A model generated the notes under the pieces. The model did not search any database, was not told where the DNA came from, and worked only from the letters and a program-made list of their open reading frames with translations. Shown here in pieces: positions 22,864-34,590 of a stretch of DNA of 64,000 bases. Both the position numbers and the translations under genes were made by a program. Each line of letters begins with the position of its first letter. Position 1 is the stretch's first letter. The stretch covers positions 42,296 to 106,295 of the forward strand of contig JADNRX010000187.1 of assembly GCA_015501595.1 (NCBI GenBank), given 5' to 3'. Source of the DNA: Hymenopellis radicata. Its lineage: Eukaryota; Basidiomycota; Agaricomycetes; Agaricales; Physalacriaceae.

Positions 22864-23562
22864 ATGCAGCTCTATCTTTTCCTCTTGACTTTTGGGGCTT
22901 TGGTTTGCGGTGGAACGAATACAGTCAGCGATGATAGTCTACTAGTCAACGCCGTAGTTGGAGAGAACGGCATTCCACGGTGGAATGCTGGAGAATTGAA
23001 CCTGGATTTCAGGTCTCGAACGTGGTGCGTATATGTCTGAGCTTTAACTGGTCCTCAGTTGATGCAACATTATTATCAGCCGGGAATAGTTGGAGACCAG
23101 GTCCTCCAACTGGGAAGCGTCGATAATGCCTCGTTAGTTAACATTCCAGAGGATGACGGCAAGCCAAACAACGAAGGGTACGAACTATTTCTTGCTATTG
23201 TTTTCGAAGAACGCTTAACGTAAACCAGGCTACACAATGCTGTTCATCCAGCGTCGATTGTTGTACTCGCGGGGCGCGTAGACGTCACCGTCCCGGATGC
23301 TGACTGTTTCACAGTAGAGGTTGGGGGCGTGTACTTTATCACTGTGAGTACAATCAAGCTCATGTTGATTCCCCTGTTGCCTATACACGCGCGGGATTGT
23401 GAAAGTTGATCAGTTTGCTAATGTTCATCTTGCTAGGACGTGGCGGGCACTGGCCATCAAAGTGTCTGGGAGGCTGGTTCGGTCTTCATCATCGCACCTT
23501 TCGCAAACGGAGTTCCCATCGGTCATACCATTGTGGCCAACCATGCATGCGAAGACATGTAG
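22864..23562 (+). CDS. Small secreted protein, copy 2 (one frameshift in exon 1)
   Basis: Same four-exon structure as the gene at 21173, with signal peptide LYLFLLTFGALVCGG. In exon 1 near 22975 one T is missing relative to copy 1 (TTCC for TTTCC), which shifts the frame. Exons 2-4 stay open in the expected frame: GIVGDQVLQLGSVDNASLV, VDVTVPDA, then GTGHQSVWEAGSVFI and GVPIGHTIVANHACEDM to the stop at 23560-23562. Substitutions between the copies fall largely at codon third positions or are conservative, which suggests that copy 2 was under selection until recently or that the single missing T is a read error. Confidence 0.65.
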
Positions 23563-23886
23563 TGACTCCAAGGACATTGTCGAGTGTAAAAACTAAGGAT
23601 CTTGTGGCCTCCGCGCTTGTACTACTTACTTACGTCCAATCTATCCCAGTATCAGAACGTGTTCGATCGAGCAGAATATCCTCCAGTGCCAGTGCGCTAG
23701 AGGCAGCTTCGCTAGCGTGGACACAGACACACAAAACAAGAGCACAACAAGTCCGTTCCCGGCTCGTCTTCCCCCGCTGCGATAACCCTTGGTGGCGCTT
23801 TCGCCTCTTCGAGCGTAGACCCCGCCTCTTACACGCGCGGTATCAACTATCATTACTAGTACTTTTCCTCCCCGGGACGCGACCAA

Positions 23887-23952
23887 GTTATATCTGCTCT
23901 TGCTCCACGGCTTCCCAAGCAGCTCGTACGATTGGCGCTACCAAATTGAGTT
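23887..23952 (+). pseudogene. Epoxide hydrolase-like fragment (copy 2)
   Basis: The frame reads LYLLLLHGFPSSSYDWRYQI; HGFP is the oxyanion-hole motif of epoxide hydrolase-type alpha/beta hydrolases. A degraded VVVPDV follows. This copy keeps the N-terminal motif that copy 1 has lost and lacks the part copy 1 keeps. A shared block near 22283-22310 and 24000-24030 shows both come from one duplicated unit. Confidence 0.6.
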
Positions 23953-24059
23953 CTCCTCTGTCGTTGTGCCAGATGTGTATTATGGTTGGGTTTCCTATCG
24001 TTTGTTTACCTTTCGGGATCAGCTGATCGTCTTTCGCAGGGGAGCCAAGATAAATGGGC

Positions 24060-25034
24060 GGGCAGTTAGCATTCTACGCCTCCTCCTGGTCCCACTTACG
24101 GGGAATTAGCGAGTCAAGTTAGTCCACCCGCTAATACTGCTTACTGAAGGCCTCCTTCTAGGCAGCGCAAAGCGTTGGATACGACGAGGCGTGATTGATC
24201 CAACTCCACTGCGGAGATCTTCATATCGCAGAAGGTGTTCTTCGTCGCCCGTTCGAGGCGAAAATTCATCATCGTTTTCAAGGAATGCGATATTACTAAA
24301 TCGACCTACATATGCTGCATCGGGCATCGCGCCGTCATTGGATTATGTTGCAGAGAGCCGCGGAGATGAATATTTGTTGGCATGAATTGAGGGTGTTGCT
24401 TGAATGTCTCGGCAGGACAAAAGGATGAGAAAGGATGATGAACGATATTGTTCCACTGTCAGTGCCACAATTTGATGTTCTGATGTTTGCACCCTTGAAT
24501 GGCTATGTCTAATATGTAGACACGCTTCTGCGCTTGGCAACAAGTCAATAAGGATCTTTGACTTCTTTGACTTGGTGTCCGCGGAGAGAGCGGTCGTGTG
24601 GCTGTGTAAACCCTTGTTTCTTCGCCACCACATTCGCAACGCACGGAGCTGTGGTACCCAACTGGACGAGATGAACAGCTTCAGCACCGCTTTGAGCGAC
24701 TGCGCAGTGCGCTCTCTCTCTTTCTTCGCCATGGAGCCCATGGTGTACGGCCGCAACTAGCCATTCAACTAGATCAGTTCCCCTCTTCTTGAACTTCTGT
24801 CATTCCAAGGCGGAACCCTTCAAATGGCGACGAATGGGCCTTTTGCGCGCGTATCGGATCCGTGATGGAGAATTAGTAGCTCAGCCTAATCCATAGCTAC
24901 CTTCGGTGGCAGACGCAGCGAACACGGGTACCGCTTCTCAATCGCACTCGCTCGAAGTTCACCGCCGGATCCACTGTCACTATGACATTGATAACCGGAC
25001 ATATGCCGTCACGCACGCGATGTGTATCTTGGTG
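24060..25034. other. No gene recognised
   Basis: Short frames on both strands only (such as minus 24343-24756) with no recognisable domain. Confidence 0.4.
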
Positions 25035-25042
25035 TATATAAA
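25035..25042 (+). promoter_or_regulatory. TATA box of the aldo/keto reductase gene
   Basis: TATATAAA 82 bp before the ATG at 25117. Confidence 0.55.
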
Positions 25043-25116
25043 GGGTGTCAGATGTGGCTGAACATAACATACCTCCTCCACTACCATTACCACTACTACA
25101 ACCTAAAGACAGCAAC

Positions 25117-26333
25117 ATGGCCATTGGAATTACACGCAAAATCGGGACTGCGACTGTCCCCGCCATTGGCTTCGGCCTGATGGGATTGAGCCCGATCTAT
25201 GGGAGCGTTCCCTCTGATGAGGAGCGATTCAAGGTTGGTCGTCCATCCATTGCTAGCCGGCCTGCCCTGATGGCATCAAGGTCTTGGATGCTGCCTACGA
25301 CGCGGGTTGCACGCTCTGGGACACCGCCGACGCGTACTACGATAATGAAGATCTCATTGGGAACTGGTACTCCACCTTTGTTCTGCTCGTCTTCCTCGAC
25401 CTGACCATACTCAGGTTCAAAGCCAACCCCGGCAAACGCGAAAAGATCTTCCTCTCGACCAAGTTTGGTATCACCATGACTGGCGCGCGGGGCGATCCCG
25501 AATACGTGAAGCAGCAGGCCAACATGTCGCTCAAGCGCCTGGGCGTCGACTATATCGATCTTTATTACCTCCACCGCGTGGATCCCAAGGTGCCTATTGA
25601 AGAGACAGTTGGTGCTATGGCGGAGCTTGTCAAGTTAGTCAATGTACTTCTTTCTGATATCATCACCATCTGACATGATGTACTATAGAGAGGGCAAGGT
25701 GAAGCAGATCGGTATCTCTGATTGCACCGCGGCTGGCCTGCGCCGCGCATACGCCGTGCACCCCATTGCCGCTCTCCAAATTGAATACTCGCCGTTCATG
25801 CTCGACACCGAACGCGAGCCGCTCAAGCTCATCCAAGCCGCGCGCGAACTCGGGGTGACCGTTGTCACTTATTCCCCGCTCGGACGTGGCCTGCTCACCG
25901 GGCAGGTCAAGTCCATCGACGACCTCGAGGCGGACGACTTCCGGAGGTCTATCCCCAGATTCCAGGGCGAGAACTTTAAGAAGATTCTGGGTCTTGTAGA
26001 CGAGATCGGGGCTGTGGGTAAGAAGCACAACGCCACGTCCGGCCAGGCCGCGCTTGCGTGGATTTTGGCGCAGGGAGAGGACTTTATAACTATCCCCGGG
26101 ACAAAGAAGGTCAAGGTATGGAATTGTGTGCTTTATTGAGGTTACGGGATGTGCTAATGGTGGCGATGTTTCAGTACCTCTTGGAGAACGTGGGTGCCGC
26201 GAATGTCAAGCTCACGCCCGGGGAAGTCGCAGAGATCAGGAAGGTTGCCGAGGAGACTGAGCTTCCTGGAGGCCGCTATGCCGATGGCTTTTTGCAGCTC
26301 ACCTACGTCGATTCACCTGAGTTGAAGAAGTAA
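25117..26333 (+). CDS. Aldo/keto reductase (YakC/AKR13-like), intact
   Basis: Five exons: 25117-25233, 25281-25366, 25415-25633, 25689-26115 and 26175-26333, giving 335 residues without frame breaks. It is an NAD(P)H-dependent TIM-barrel oxidoreductase. The catalytic tetrad is visible: Asp and Tyr in LWDTADAYYDN, Lys in FLSTKFG, His in YLHRVDP. Cofactor-site features include GISDCTAAGLRRA, QIEYSP, TYSPLGRGLLTGQ and the late ITIPGTKKVKYLLEN. The closest remembered relatives are fungal and plant AKR13-type reductases. The substrate cannot be told. All splice sites are GT-AG. Confidence 0.9.
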
Positions 26334-26695
26334 GCGGTGGGATGAAATTTGTACGAGTTAAACTACACCATAGATAATGTACCTTTTACTGTATTACGAA
26401 TTACGACTTCCTCGCAGTTTGGACAAGCCAAGTTGGTCTGAACTGATGTGGCTGTGCAGACTACCATCCACATCGTGTCCTCCTTCGCCTCGCGTCCTCT
26501 AGTCTGTTCTATTCTTTTTACAAGCCTCGGTTTTCCTCTCAGACGGCCTCTCAATTCCTTGAATCGAGTCACTTTCTTTTGGGATATGCGCGGTAACGCT
26601 TCCGGTTTCAGCAAGAATTCAGTATACCGACGCGAGAAGCACGTAGATTCGATAATGCTTTCCTGTCACGGTCTACGCAGCCCGCGAATCTTTCA

Positions 26696-26701
26696 TATAA
26701 A
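26696..26701 (+). promoter_or_regulatory. TATA box of the secreted-protein gene
   Basis: TATAAA 55 bp before the ATG at 26756. Confidence 0.45.
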
Positions 26702-26755
26702 CAGGCCTTCACTCGTCTTTCAAGTCATTGTGCTTTATCCTGATCATCATCTGCA

Positions 26756-27538
26756 ATGCTCTTTCCGATTGTCTTGGACTGACTGCTGTGGCTTCTGCCT
26801 CTGCCGCCGTGACCTGCGAGACGGTGCGCAGCGGTCCACTCAGTGCCAACCCCCTCCTGGCTAGCATCCCCGAGACTCCAACGTCTCCTTGACTTACTCT
26901 TCGGTGGCGACTGCGTCCTTGATCGTCGGCGGAAACCGAGACGAGCTTCGACTTTGAATCATGTCGGTCATAGTCTCGTTTAGAGCTTTCCATGTACTTA
27001 GTAACTTACTTTCATTTAGGCCAGAGTGCCTTTACTGGCTATACGCCGAGCACGAACAGCGGGGTACCACTACGACGTACTACGACGCATCAAGATTTCT
27101 GGAACGCAGGACTGCTTGACGGTCCTCTCGACGCGTCAGCTGGCTCGCCGTTCTACATCATGAACGACGCGTGCTCTGATGTCGACGACCAGAGCCAGCT
27201 GACCCAGACCTGGGTACGTCGTTAATTCACCGTTTTCTCTACTATGTTTACTATATCGTAACCTTTCCTCAGGTCACTCAGATCACCGACGGGTATCCTG
27301 CTTATGCCACCTTCCTCGGACATTCTATTGAAGGTGCTACATACGACAACAGCGGGATGCGGTACTTTGCTATCGGCATTGTACAGGAAAATGGATTGGA
27401 TTATTTCAAGGGTACGTCACTTTATTTCGGGCTATTCTTCCTAGGCACACAGAACTGACTTCGGGGTTTCTAGTTGAAGGAAGAAGCGATTATCTTCCAG
27501 AGCCTTCTGGTTCGATTTCCATGTACTGGGATGCTTAA
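26756..27538 (+). CDS. Putative secreted protein with a lectin-like layout, N-terminal half broken
   Basis: A signal peptide is readable if one base is restored near 26780 (MLFPIVL, then LTAVASASAAVTCETV). The following 150 bp has several frame breaks. From about 27018 the frame is clean: GQSAFTGYTP, SPFYIMNDACSDVDDQSQLT up to a donor at 27214, then VTQITDGYPAYATFLGH, a second intron near 27411, and VEGRSDYL to the stop at 27536-27538. The general arrangement recalls basidiomycete secreted ricin-B-like or related beta-trefoil proteins, but I am not sure of the family. It may be a decaying gene. Confidence 0.5.
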
Positions 27539-27747
27539 ACCCCATTGTGTCCCTTGAATGACTTGGAATTCATTATTGTGTGCAGCCTCAGTTGCAGGTC
27601 TTCTGATTAACATGCTCGACTCTCATCAGAACCATTCAAGACGAACAGCGTGCAATGAGCGGTCATGTGTCCTTCGCAAGACTATTTTCCGCGTTTCTTC
27701 CGTGGCCTCATTCTCACTGAACGGTCCGAGCCTCGAAACTTTTCGCT

Positions 27748-27754
27748 TATAAAA
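27748..27754 (+). promoter_or_regulatory. TATA box of the GDSL esterase gene
   Basis: TATAAAA 47 bp before the ATG at 27801. Confidence 0.55.
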
Positions 27755-27800
27755 CGGACGCAAGACGAGAAGGCGCTTTCTCGTGGCCTTACCAATCGCC

Positions 27801-28844
27801 ATGTCGTCCCTCCTCCAGCTTTCCACCGTCCTACTGGCTCTCTTCGCCCCCACTGCGGCTCAAGGCCTTAAACCAGGCCAACTCACCGACTTTGTGACGT
27901 TCGGGGACAGCTACACGGACATTGTCAACATCGGAGATGGTGGCGTCGCATGGCCGGTGTACGCTGCGGGGTACGCCAACCTCACGCTACACCATTCGCC
28001 AAGTCGGGTGGGACATGCTCGAATCTCCTCACGCCGCGGCCGTTTCCCTCGATCTTTGAGAGCCAGCTCCCTGCGTACTTTAACGCGAGTTTGGATTTGA
28101 CCCAAAGAGGACGCTGTACACGCAGTGGATTGGGACGAATGACGTTGGGGTCTACTCGTTGTTGACGGGGAGCAATGCCGCTTCGATCGTAGACGTGACG
28201 GAGTGCATGATCGAGTGGGTGAAGGTGTTGTATAAAAGTGGCGCGAGGAACTTTTTGCTTCAGAATGTATGTATGTCTGCTTTCAACTTGCCTTCCCCTC
28301 GTACTCAGGAATGATTGGTAGATGATTCCGCTCCAGACGACGATCCTGTACTCGCCAGATTCGTATCCAAACAAGTTCTTCAACACGGAGCGCAATACGA
28401 CTGAATGGGCGGTGTCGATTAGGGAGCTCGTTCTCTCGGGAACAAGCTGAGCCAGTTGATGCTTCAAGACGTGCGCCTACGCTCCCTGGGGCTCATATCG
28501 GTTCGTCCCTCCTCTAACCTCTCATACGATCAAACTGATCACGCCACAGGGATATTCGACTCTCACTCCCTCTTCCAAGACATGTTTGACAATCCGCGAA
28601 ATACCTCAACGGCACAGCGCCTCTCAACGTTACTGGCGCGGTGCTATCTTGCGTCTTTCCGCTGAACAGCGACGAAGGGACGTGTACCCAGGTGGACGGA
28701 ACGGACAGGGACAGCTATTTGTGGTGGGACGAGCTGCATCCGAGTGAACAGGCGGATAGGATTGTCGCGAGGGAGATTGCGAAGACGATGAGTGGCCAGG
28801 GGAGTCAGTGGAGACTTGGATCAGCTAAACATACTACAGTGTAA
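27801..28844 (+). CDS. Secreted GDSL/SGNH esterase (CE16-like), about five missing bases
   Basis: A signal peptide (SSLLQLSTVLLALFAPTAAQG) is described here by position 27804-27866. Block I is FVTFGDSYTD with the nucleophile Ser, and WIGTNDVGVYSLLTG carries the block III Asn. WWDELHPSEQADRIVA near 28720 carries the Asp-x-x-His pair. Such proteins are extracellular acetyl or carbohydrate esterases. Introns lie near 28268-28320 and 28500-28550. The frame needs one extra base at each of about 27987, 28095, 28440, 28473 and 28595, all at short homopolymers or repeated dinucleotides. Each correction restores a family-like reading, so the gene is either lightly decayed or mis-sequenced. Confidence 0.75.
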
Positions 28845-29237
28845 AATCCTTGTGTAATGGATATGTTCTTGAGCACCAGAGTGAAATATTCAAACAGACT
28901 AAGCATGGTAAGCTATCTGCTTAATAACTGACTGTGAGGGTACTTGGAAAGCCTAGGCCAACGGTATATGCGGTACAACGTTGATCAATTGCCTAGATCG
29001 AAGAGCAGACAGCCAATGAGCCTTGACGCCCGAAAAGCCGTGATCGGGCATGCATATCACGTGGCCTCATTGCTCAGCTACGTGTGACGCATACGTCGAG
29101 AAAATAAAAAGCTCTTACTGACTCTTACCAACCACCACGACGTTCCGCTACCATAGACTCTTGCCCGCTTTTAGGTGTAGCTACCTTTTTGCAGCGCTGC
29201 CATTCCACGAAAAGAAAACGCCAGTACACGAGCCTCC
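28845..29237. other. Intergenic between esterase and thioredoxin reductase
   Basis: Nothing coding recognised. Holds the presumed promoter of the reductase; an A-rich AAAATAAAAAG lies near 29100. Confidence 0.4.
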
Positions 29238-30313
29238 ATGCATTCTAAAGTAGTAAGTAATCAATCGCATCACTTTAAACCAGATCTTATCCAGCTTAAT
29301 GATAGGTTATTATCGGTTCTGGTCCTGCCGGCCACACCGCCGCCATCTACCTCGCCCGCGCCAACCTCAACCCCGTCCTTTTCGAGGGCTTCATGGCCAA
29401 CGGCTTCGCCGCTGGTGGCCAGCTCACTACTACGACTGACGTCGAGAACTTTCCCGGCTTCCCCACTGGCATCCTCGGGCCAGAGCTCATGGACAAGTTC
29501 CGCGAACAGAGCGTCCGCTTTGGAACGGACATCATCACGGAGACCGTCTCCAAGATTGACCTGTCCCGTAGACCATTCCGCTACTGGCGCGAGATGCAGG
29601 AGGATGGCGAGCCAGACACGGCGGATACCGTGATTATTGCTACAGGTGCGAGTGCGAAGCGTCTGGGGCTTGCCGGCGAGTCGACGTACTGGCAGAGCGG
29701 CATCAGTGCGTGCGCGGTCTGCGACGGTGCCGTGCCGATCTTCAGGAATAAACCTCTGGCCGTCATCGGTGGTGGCGATTCTGCAGCAGAAGAAGCTACC
29801 TGTAAGTCGTGATACCCCCCATCTAGTCTCATCTATCTTATCTGTTTAGATCTCACAAAATACGGTTCACATGTCTACGTCCTTGTCCGTCGTGACGAGC
29901 TTCGCGCATCCAAGATCATGGCAAAACGTTTATTGAATAACCCCAAAGTTACCGTACTTTGGAACACTGTTGCGACCGAATGCCAGGGTGACGGGTCCTT
30001 ACTCAAGAACCTTCGCATCAAGAACATTGTCACCGGCGAGGAGAAGGATCTGCCAGTAAACGGCCTCTTCTACGCCATTGGACACGAACCCGCCACCTCC
30101 ATCGTGCGCGCGCAGCTACAAACGGATTCCGATGGTTATATCATCACCGTACCGGGGACGACTCAAACGAGCGTCAAGGGTGTATTTGCTGCCGGTGATG
30201 TACAGGACAAGCGGTACAGGCAGGCCATCACCAGTGCGGGTAGCGGCTGTATGGCTGCGCTGGAGGTTGAGAAGCTGATCGCGGAGGAGGAGGAATTGGG
30301 TGAAGAGGCGTGA
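29238..30313 (+). CDS. Thioredoxin reductase
   Basis: Three exons: 29238-29252 (15 nt), 29306-29801 and 29850-30313, giving 324 residues, the usual length for low-molecular-weight thioredoxin reductase. The enzyme passes electrons from NADPH through FAD to thioredoxin in the cytosol. FAD motif [19 protein letters not shown] is near residue 5, [17 protein letters not shown] follows, the redox centre is CAVC in ISACAVCDG, the NADPH motif is GGGDSAAEE, and the second FAD motif is [10 protein letters not shown] with [13 protein letters not shown]. All key residues are present and the frame is intact. A first exon this short would be missed by ORF-based prediction. Confidence 0.95.
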
Positions 30314-32065
30314 GCAGTTAAGTATCAAGTATAGAAGTATTGACATAGAGTTATATCCAGTAAATTATAAACCCCACACACTGTTTCAACTTCAACTTGC
30401 ATACTTATCATGGACATCCACTTCTTGTTGCCCGACGGTCCTCAATCGATCTTCTGAATGTATCTGGGCTTTCTGCGACTCTGCGTTCACACGTAACTTT
30501 GCAGCCTGCAGCTTCCGCCCTGAGATTCGTCGAGTCCTGCATTCATATCTGATGATCGCGCTTGACGATATACCACGTCCTTAAAGCCTCGGACTTGTGC
30601 AAGAGTCTCGTCCAGGTTGCAAGACTGAGCAGGCACATCAAAGGAAGCACAACGAAAACATATTTCACGGCATCGCTAGGAACTACTATAGCTCGTCGTC
30701 TGATCGATGTTGACAGACATGCTGGCTCCGACTCAAGCCTGGTGGTCATGATTCATTTGACGTATAAGTATTACAGGTTCACATCACTTCCCTCCCCTCG
30801 TCCCCGGCTCCACCGGACACGGACTATGCTCGCGGCAGCTCGCCCACACAGCTGCCTTCCTTTCACTGCTCATGGACCTACATCCTAGCCCTGCACATCC
30901 AATCAACGCCGTCACGGTGATTTACATGCGGGTCCAAGTTTGTTACCGCGCCTATATTGCGACGGCGAACGCCTGTGATCCCGGCTGCCCCAGGTCTTCT
31001 ACACTTGCACGGGGTTTTTGTTCTGTTCGGCATACGTCTTGGGAGCAGACCTGGTGTAGTTTGCTCTGAAAATACACCAACCTCCGTCATTTCCGAATCA
31101 TTCGTGTCATCTTCACTCTCCTTGACGGACAGGAACCCGACTACAAGACCCGCATTTCGTTTTTTTTCAAAAGGGCTGAGCAGACTAGCCACAAACAGGC
31201 TGATGTATCCCCTAATGAATGTGGTCTGGCAAACATCCGTCGGTTATCCACTGGTGTTTGCAAGTCCACCGAGCTCCGGTACAGCAAGAGTCGGGCCTGG
31301 TACTTTGTTTCAACCAGAGCGAGGTCAGTGCCGTTGACCCTTCCTTTGTTCACACTGCGGCTCGTTCGGGGCGAACGTCCTTACGCTGTTTTGGCACCGG
31401 GCACCGTGGTACACTTACTCCACACACGAATGGACTTACGTGCCGTGGAGACCATGGAATTGCGCAGGGGTTTCAATTCGTCTTCTCCTGCGTCACTTGA
31501 GGTTCAGTGATACATTTGGAACTGCCTTCGCTGACTGGGCCGCGGCTATTTCCAGGCCGAAAGCATACTAGCGGAAGATTGAACGATGGTGTGACGTGGG
31601 AGCAGCTATGTACCAAGTCCGGTTCATCATGATGCGTTCGAGGCAGTTCGAGTCGCCACAGAACAAAAACGGAGCACTGGTCATTTGATGTGCCGGAAGC
31701 TTGGAGAAGGACGAGTATATTAATGCAGGCCGAGCCTCTTTAGCGACCGCTGTCAGTGTACGGGATTCAAATATCGCCCCCAACCCCGGCTATTCAAGTT
31801 ATTAGCCGGCATCCTCTTAAAACGCCTATCAGGATTCACATAAACGTTCCTGGTGCAGCCCCGACATCGGTTGTTCATCTCCTAAACTTTTTCGGCCCTC
31901 GGTCTCTTCAATACTACCCGCCAAATTTCATTTTTGTTTTTGGAGAAAGGCCCGTCCGAGTGAGGGCATGGCTCAAAGTTAACCGGCCTTTCTGACTTTG
32001 CTCTCCCACTTGTTCTCGTCAGTCCATTGCACTGTTGCCCTCCGCTGTTAACAGACTCGTTCAGC
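30314..32065. other. 1.75-kb stretch with no recognised gene
   Basis: Several overlapping frames (plus 30957-31337, minus 30878-31192 and 31141-31353) have no recognisable domain, splice structure or repeats. Possibly an eroded gene. Confidence 0.35.
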
Positions 32066-34226
32066 ATGTCTGGTCATGTGTACGTGTTCTCTCTCTCCTC
32101 TCCACGCATGTACGCGGTATTGATACTGGGCCCGTTAGGAATATGATGGACGATGTCCTAATCTCCCAACGTGAGTGATTCAATTGACTTGCTTACCAGG
32201 GTTAAAAACTTCTCAAGTTCCTACACCACTCCTGCGATCCGCGCTCCGCGCTTTGGTTTCGCAGGGTGCGAAAGCTCAGAAAACCTTTGTCGAACACGTC
32301 CGGTCACGGCTTCGTGAATCTGCGCCAGAATTTACGCCTGCGGTTGACCTCTTTAGGGACCAGAAGACTTCTACCGCATTTTTTGGCTTCGACGCGTTGT
32401 CTTTTCTCCAGTAAAATGGTTCAGGATTCTTTGCCTTAGTGGGTCGTTTATTCTCGCGACGTTCTTCTCTAACTCCATATCTCGTTTAAGTCTCACACAC
32501 TTTGTCAAGTCTATACCCGAAGCCAGTGTTAGCTGGTCCACCAACGATCCGACGGAGCTTACCCTTGACAAAGCTTGTGGCGACATCGTCCAAGCTGTTC
32601 AAGCTCTGAAGGAGCTACGACCCCGTCCTACTTGCGAACTTGAAACTCTACTTCTTCAGCTCAGAGCGGCATTAACAGGCTGCCAAGCGTACTGCTGCTC
32701 TAAGCCCCTCACCTACCCTTTTACTCGTGCACTCCTCCAAGTCAATGACGTCTTGTTACTCTTCTTCCCTTTGACGAAGCTTGATCAGACCAGCGTCACT
32801 TCCGACCCCAGGATCGACATCTCTGTAGATTCTGCGGTTTCGCGGAGACTCGAGCACGTTCAACTCGGTCCTCTCAGGATACCCCGGCTCTTCAACGGAC
32901 TATGGCAAATGTCCTCGCCAGCGTGGGGATCCGCGTCCAGTCACAAGCAGGTCGCGGCTCTGGGGGACCTCGTACGGTTCGGGCTCCTGGCGACAGACAT
33001 GGCCGATCACTACGTTCGTGATTGCAGGTTCTTCTTCGTAGTACAGGATCGCTGATGATTTAAGCTGATCTCAGGGTGACGCGGAACTCATCTATGGGTC
33101 CTTTAGGAATCGACTGCCAGAGGACATCGGGAAGACGGTTATTGCTGCTACGAAGTGGTGCGTTTTTGCGCCGCTGGAGGCTCCCGTGACGCGTCAGTTT
33201 GTGCTTGATGCGGTCACGGAGCGCTCTCGGAGACTTGGTGGGTGCGTGGAGCTCTTACAGGTAAGTGAAGCCTATCTGCTGACTGACAGTGGACTGCGCG
33301 CTGAATCTACGGCTTACAGTTTCATTGGTTCGATGTGAGTTCCTTCCGTCGGGATTTGAAGTTCCTTTTGGTTAAACTTTTTATTTTAGTACAACGACAA
33401 GGAGTACCTCGTGATACTGGAGGAGCTAGTCGCGCTTACGAAAAGTCATCCCCATCTCGTTTCCGCCATCGGATTATGCAACTTTGACGCTGAACACACG
33501 CAAGAGGCATGCGATTACCTTATTGCCAAGACGGGAAACGTTGGTATCGTGTCTAATCAAGTTCAGGTCCGTGTCAATTCACTTTCTTTGAGGGCCTTCC
33601 ATGACTTACGCGTGAGCTATATCAGTATTCACTCATCGATAGCCGACCAAAGATCAAGATGGCCGCCGTATGTGCGAAATACGGAGTCAAATTATTAACG
33701 TATGGTTCATTCGTAAGTCTTCAACTCATTCAATCCCTGTTCATTTGCACCATTGACGGTATGTGTCTAGTGCGGCGGCTTCCTATCGGAGAAATGGCTA
33801 GGCGCTAAATCACCCGACATCTATTCTGAATCGCAGGCTCTCACACCATCGCAACGCAAGGTCAGGACAGGTCGTAATGTTAACTTGCCCGCCCTGACGC
33901 ATTTTTAGTACTTTGACATGATCATGACGTGGGGGTCGTGGGCGGACCTGCAGCGATTACTGCAGACTTTGAAGGACATCGCCGACGCTCATGGGGTTGA
34001 GCTCAGTAACGTCGCTGCACGATGGGTCTTGGACAGCCCGGAAGTAGGCGCGGTCATCGTCGGCACGCGTCTGGGAGTCTCTTCGAACGCAGAGTCCAAC
34101 CTAAAGGTGTTCAGTTTCGAGCTGACGCCTGAAGATACCCAGCGGATCGATGCGGTTGCACTTGGCGCGCATCTGCAGGGGCTCTATGAGAAGATTGGGG
34201 ATTGCGGTCACGAGTACAGACATTAA
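32066..34226 (+). CDS. Aldo/keto reductase with a novel N-terminal extension
   Basis: Exons 32066-32079, 32139-32170 and from 32200 encode about 250 residues of unknown type: helical, with a hydrophobic segment ILCLSGSFILATFF, and one missing base near 32411. The same frame then runs into LGPLRIPRLFNGLWQMSS, the start of an aldo/keto reductase. Reductase exons are up to 33013, then 33075-33260, 33320-33334 (15 nt), 33390-33566, 33626-33712, 33771-33860 and 33909-34226. The tetrad is visible: Asp/Tyr in TDMADHY, Lys in AATKWCVF, His in LLQFHWFD. The late part VGAVIVGTRLG is also typical. The extension may be a real fusion or a separate gene wrongly joined. The reductase part is confident. Confidence 0.75.
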
Positions 34227-34590
34227 CTATGAAAGTACTAGCGGGATTTTATTCTTATTGTATTGCTCACTCCAATGTTCACACTGCTACACTACATCGT
34301 TGCCAAGTAATATATCTATTCCATATAATACGCTGGTCTGATTGTCGTGTGCTATTGGGCGTATCCTTGGGCGTGGCGCAGACCATCCGCTTTGCGTCTA
34401 GCGCGACGGCGACCGTGGCAGTGATAAGGTTGGCGGGTGGTCGCTCCGCTTGCATTCCGGTAAACAATCAAGTAGCATGATAGGTATTGAGATGAAAAAT
34501 GCTAGTGCCAGTGTTCATCAGGTGCGTCCAACCGGTCAATTGTGTATTGGCCGATTCTTAGCTTGTCCTTCAACGTTCAACGCTCAACCT

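Noticed and set aside
30878..31353. Minus-strand gene in the 30.3-32 kb gap
   Set aside because: Open frames lack domains, consistent splice sites or a promoter; left unassigned.
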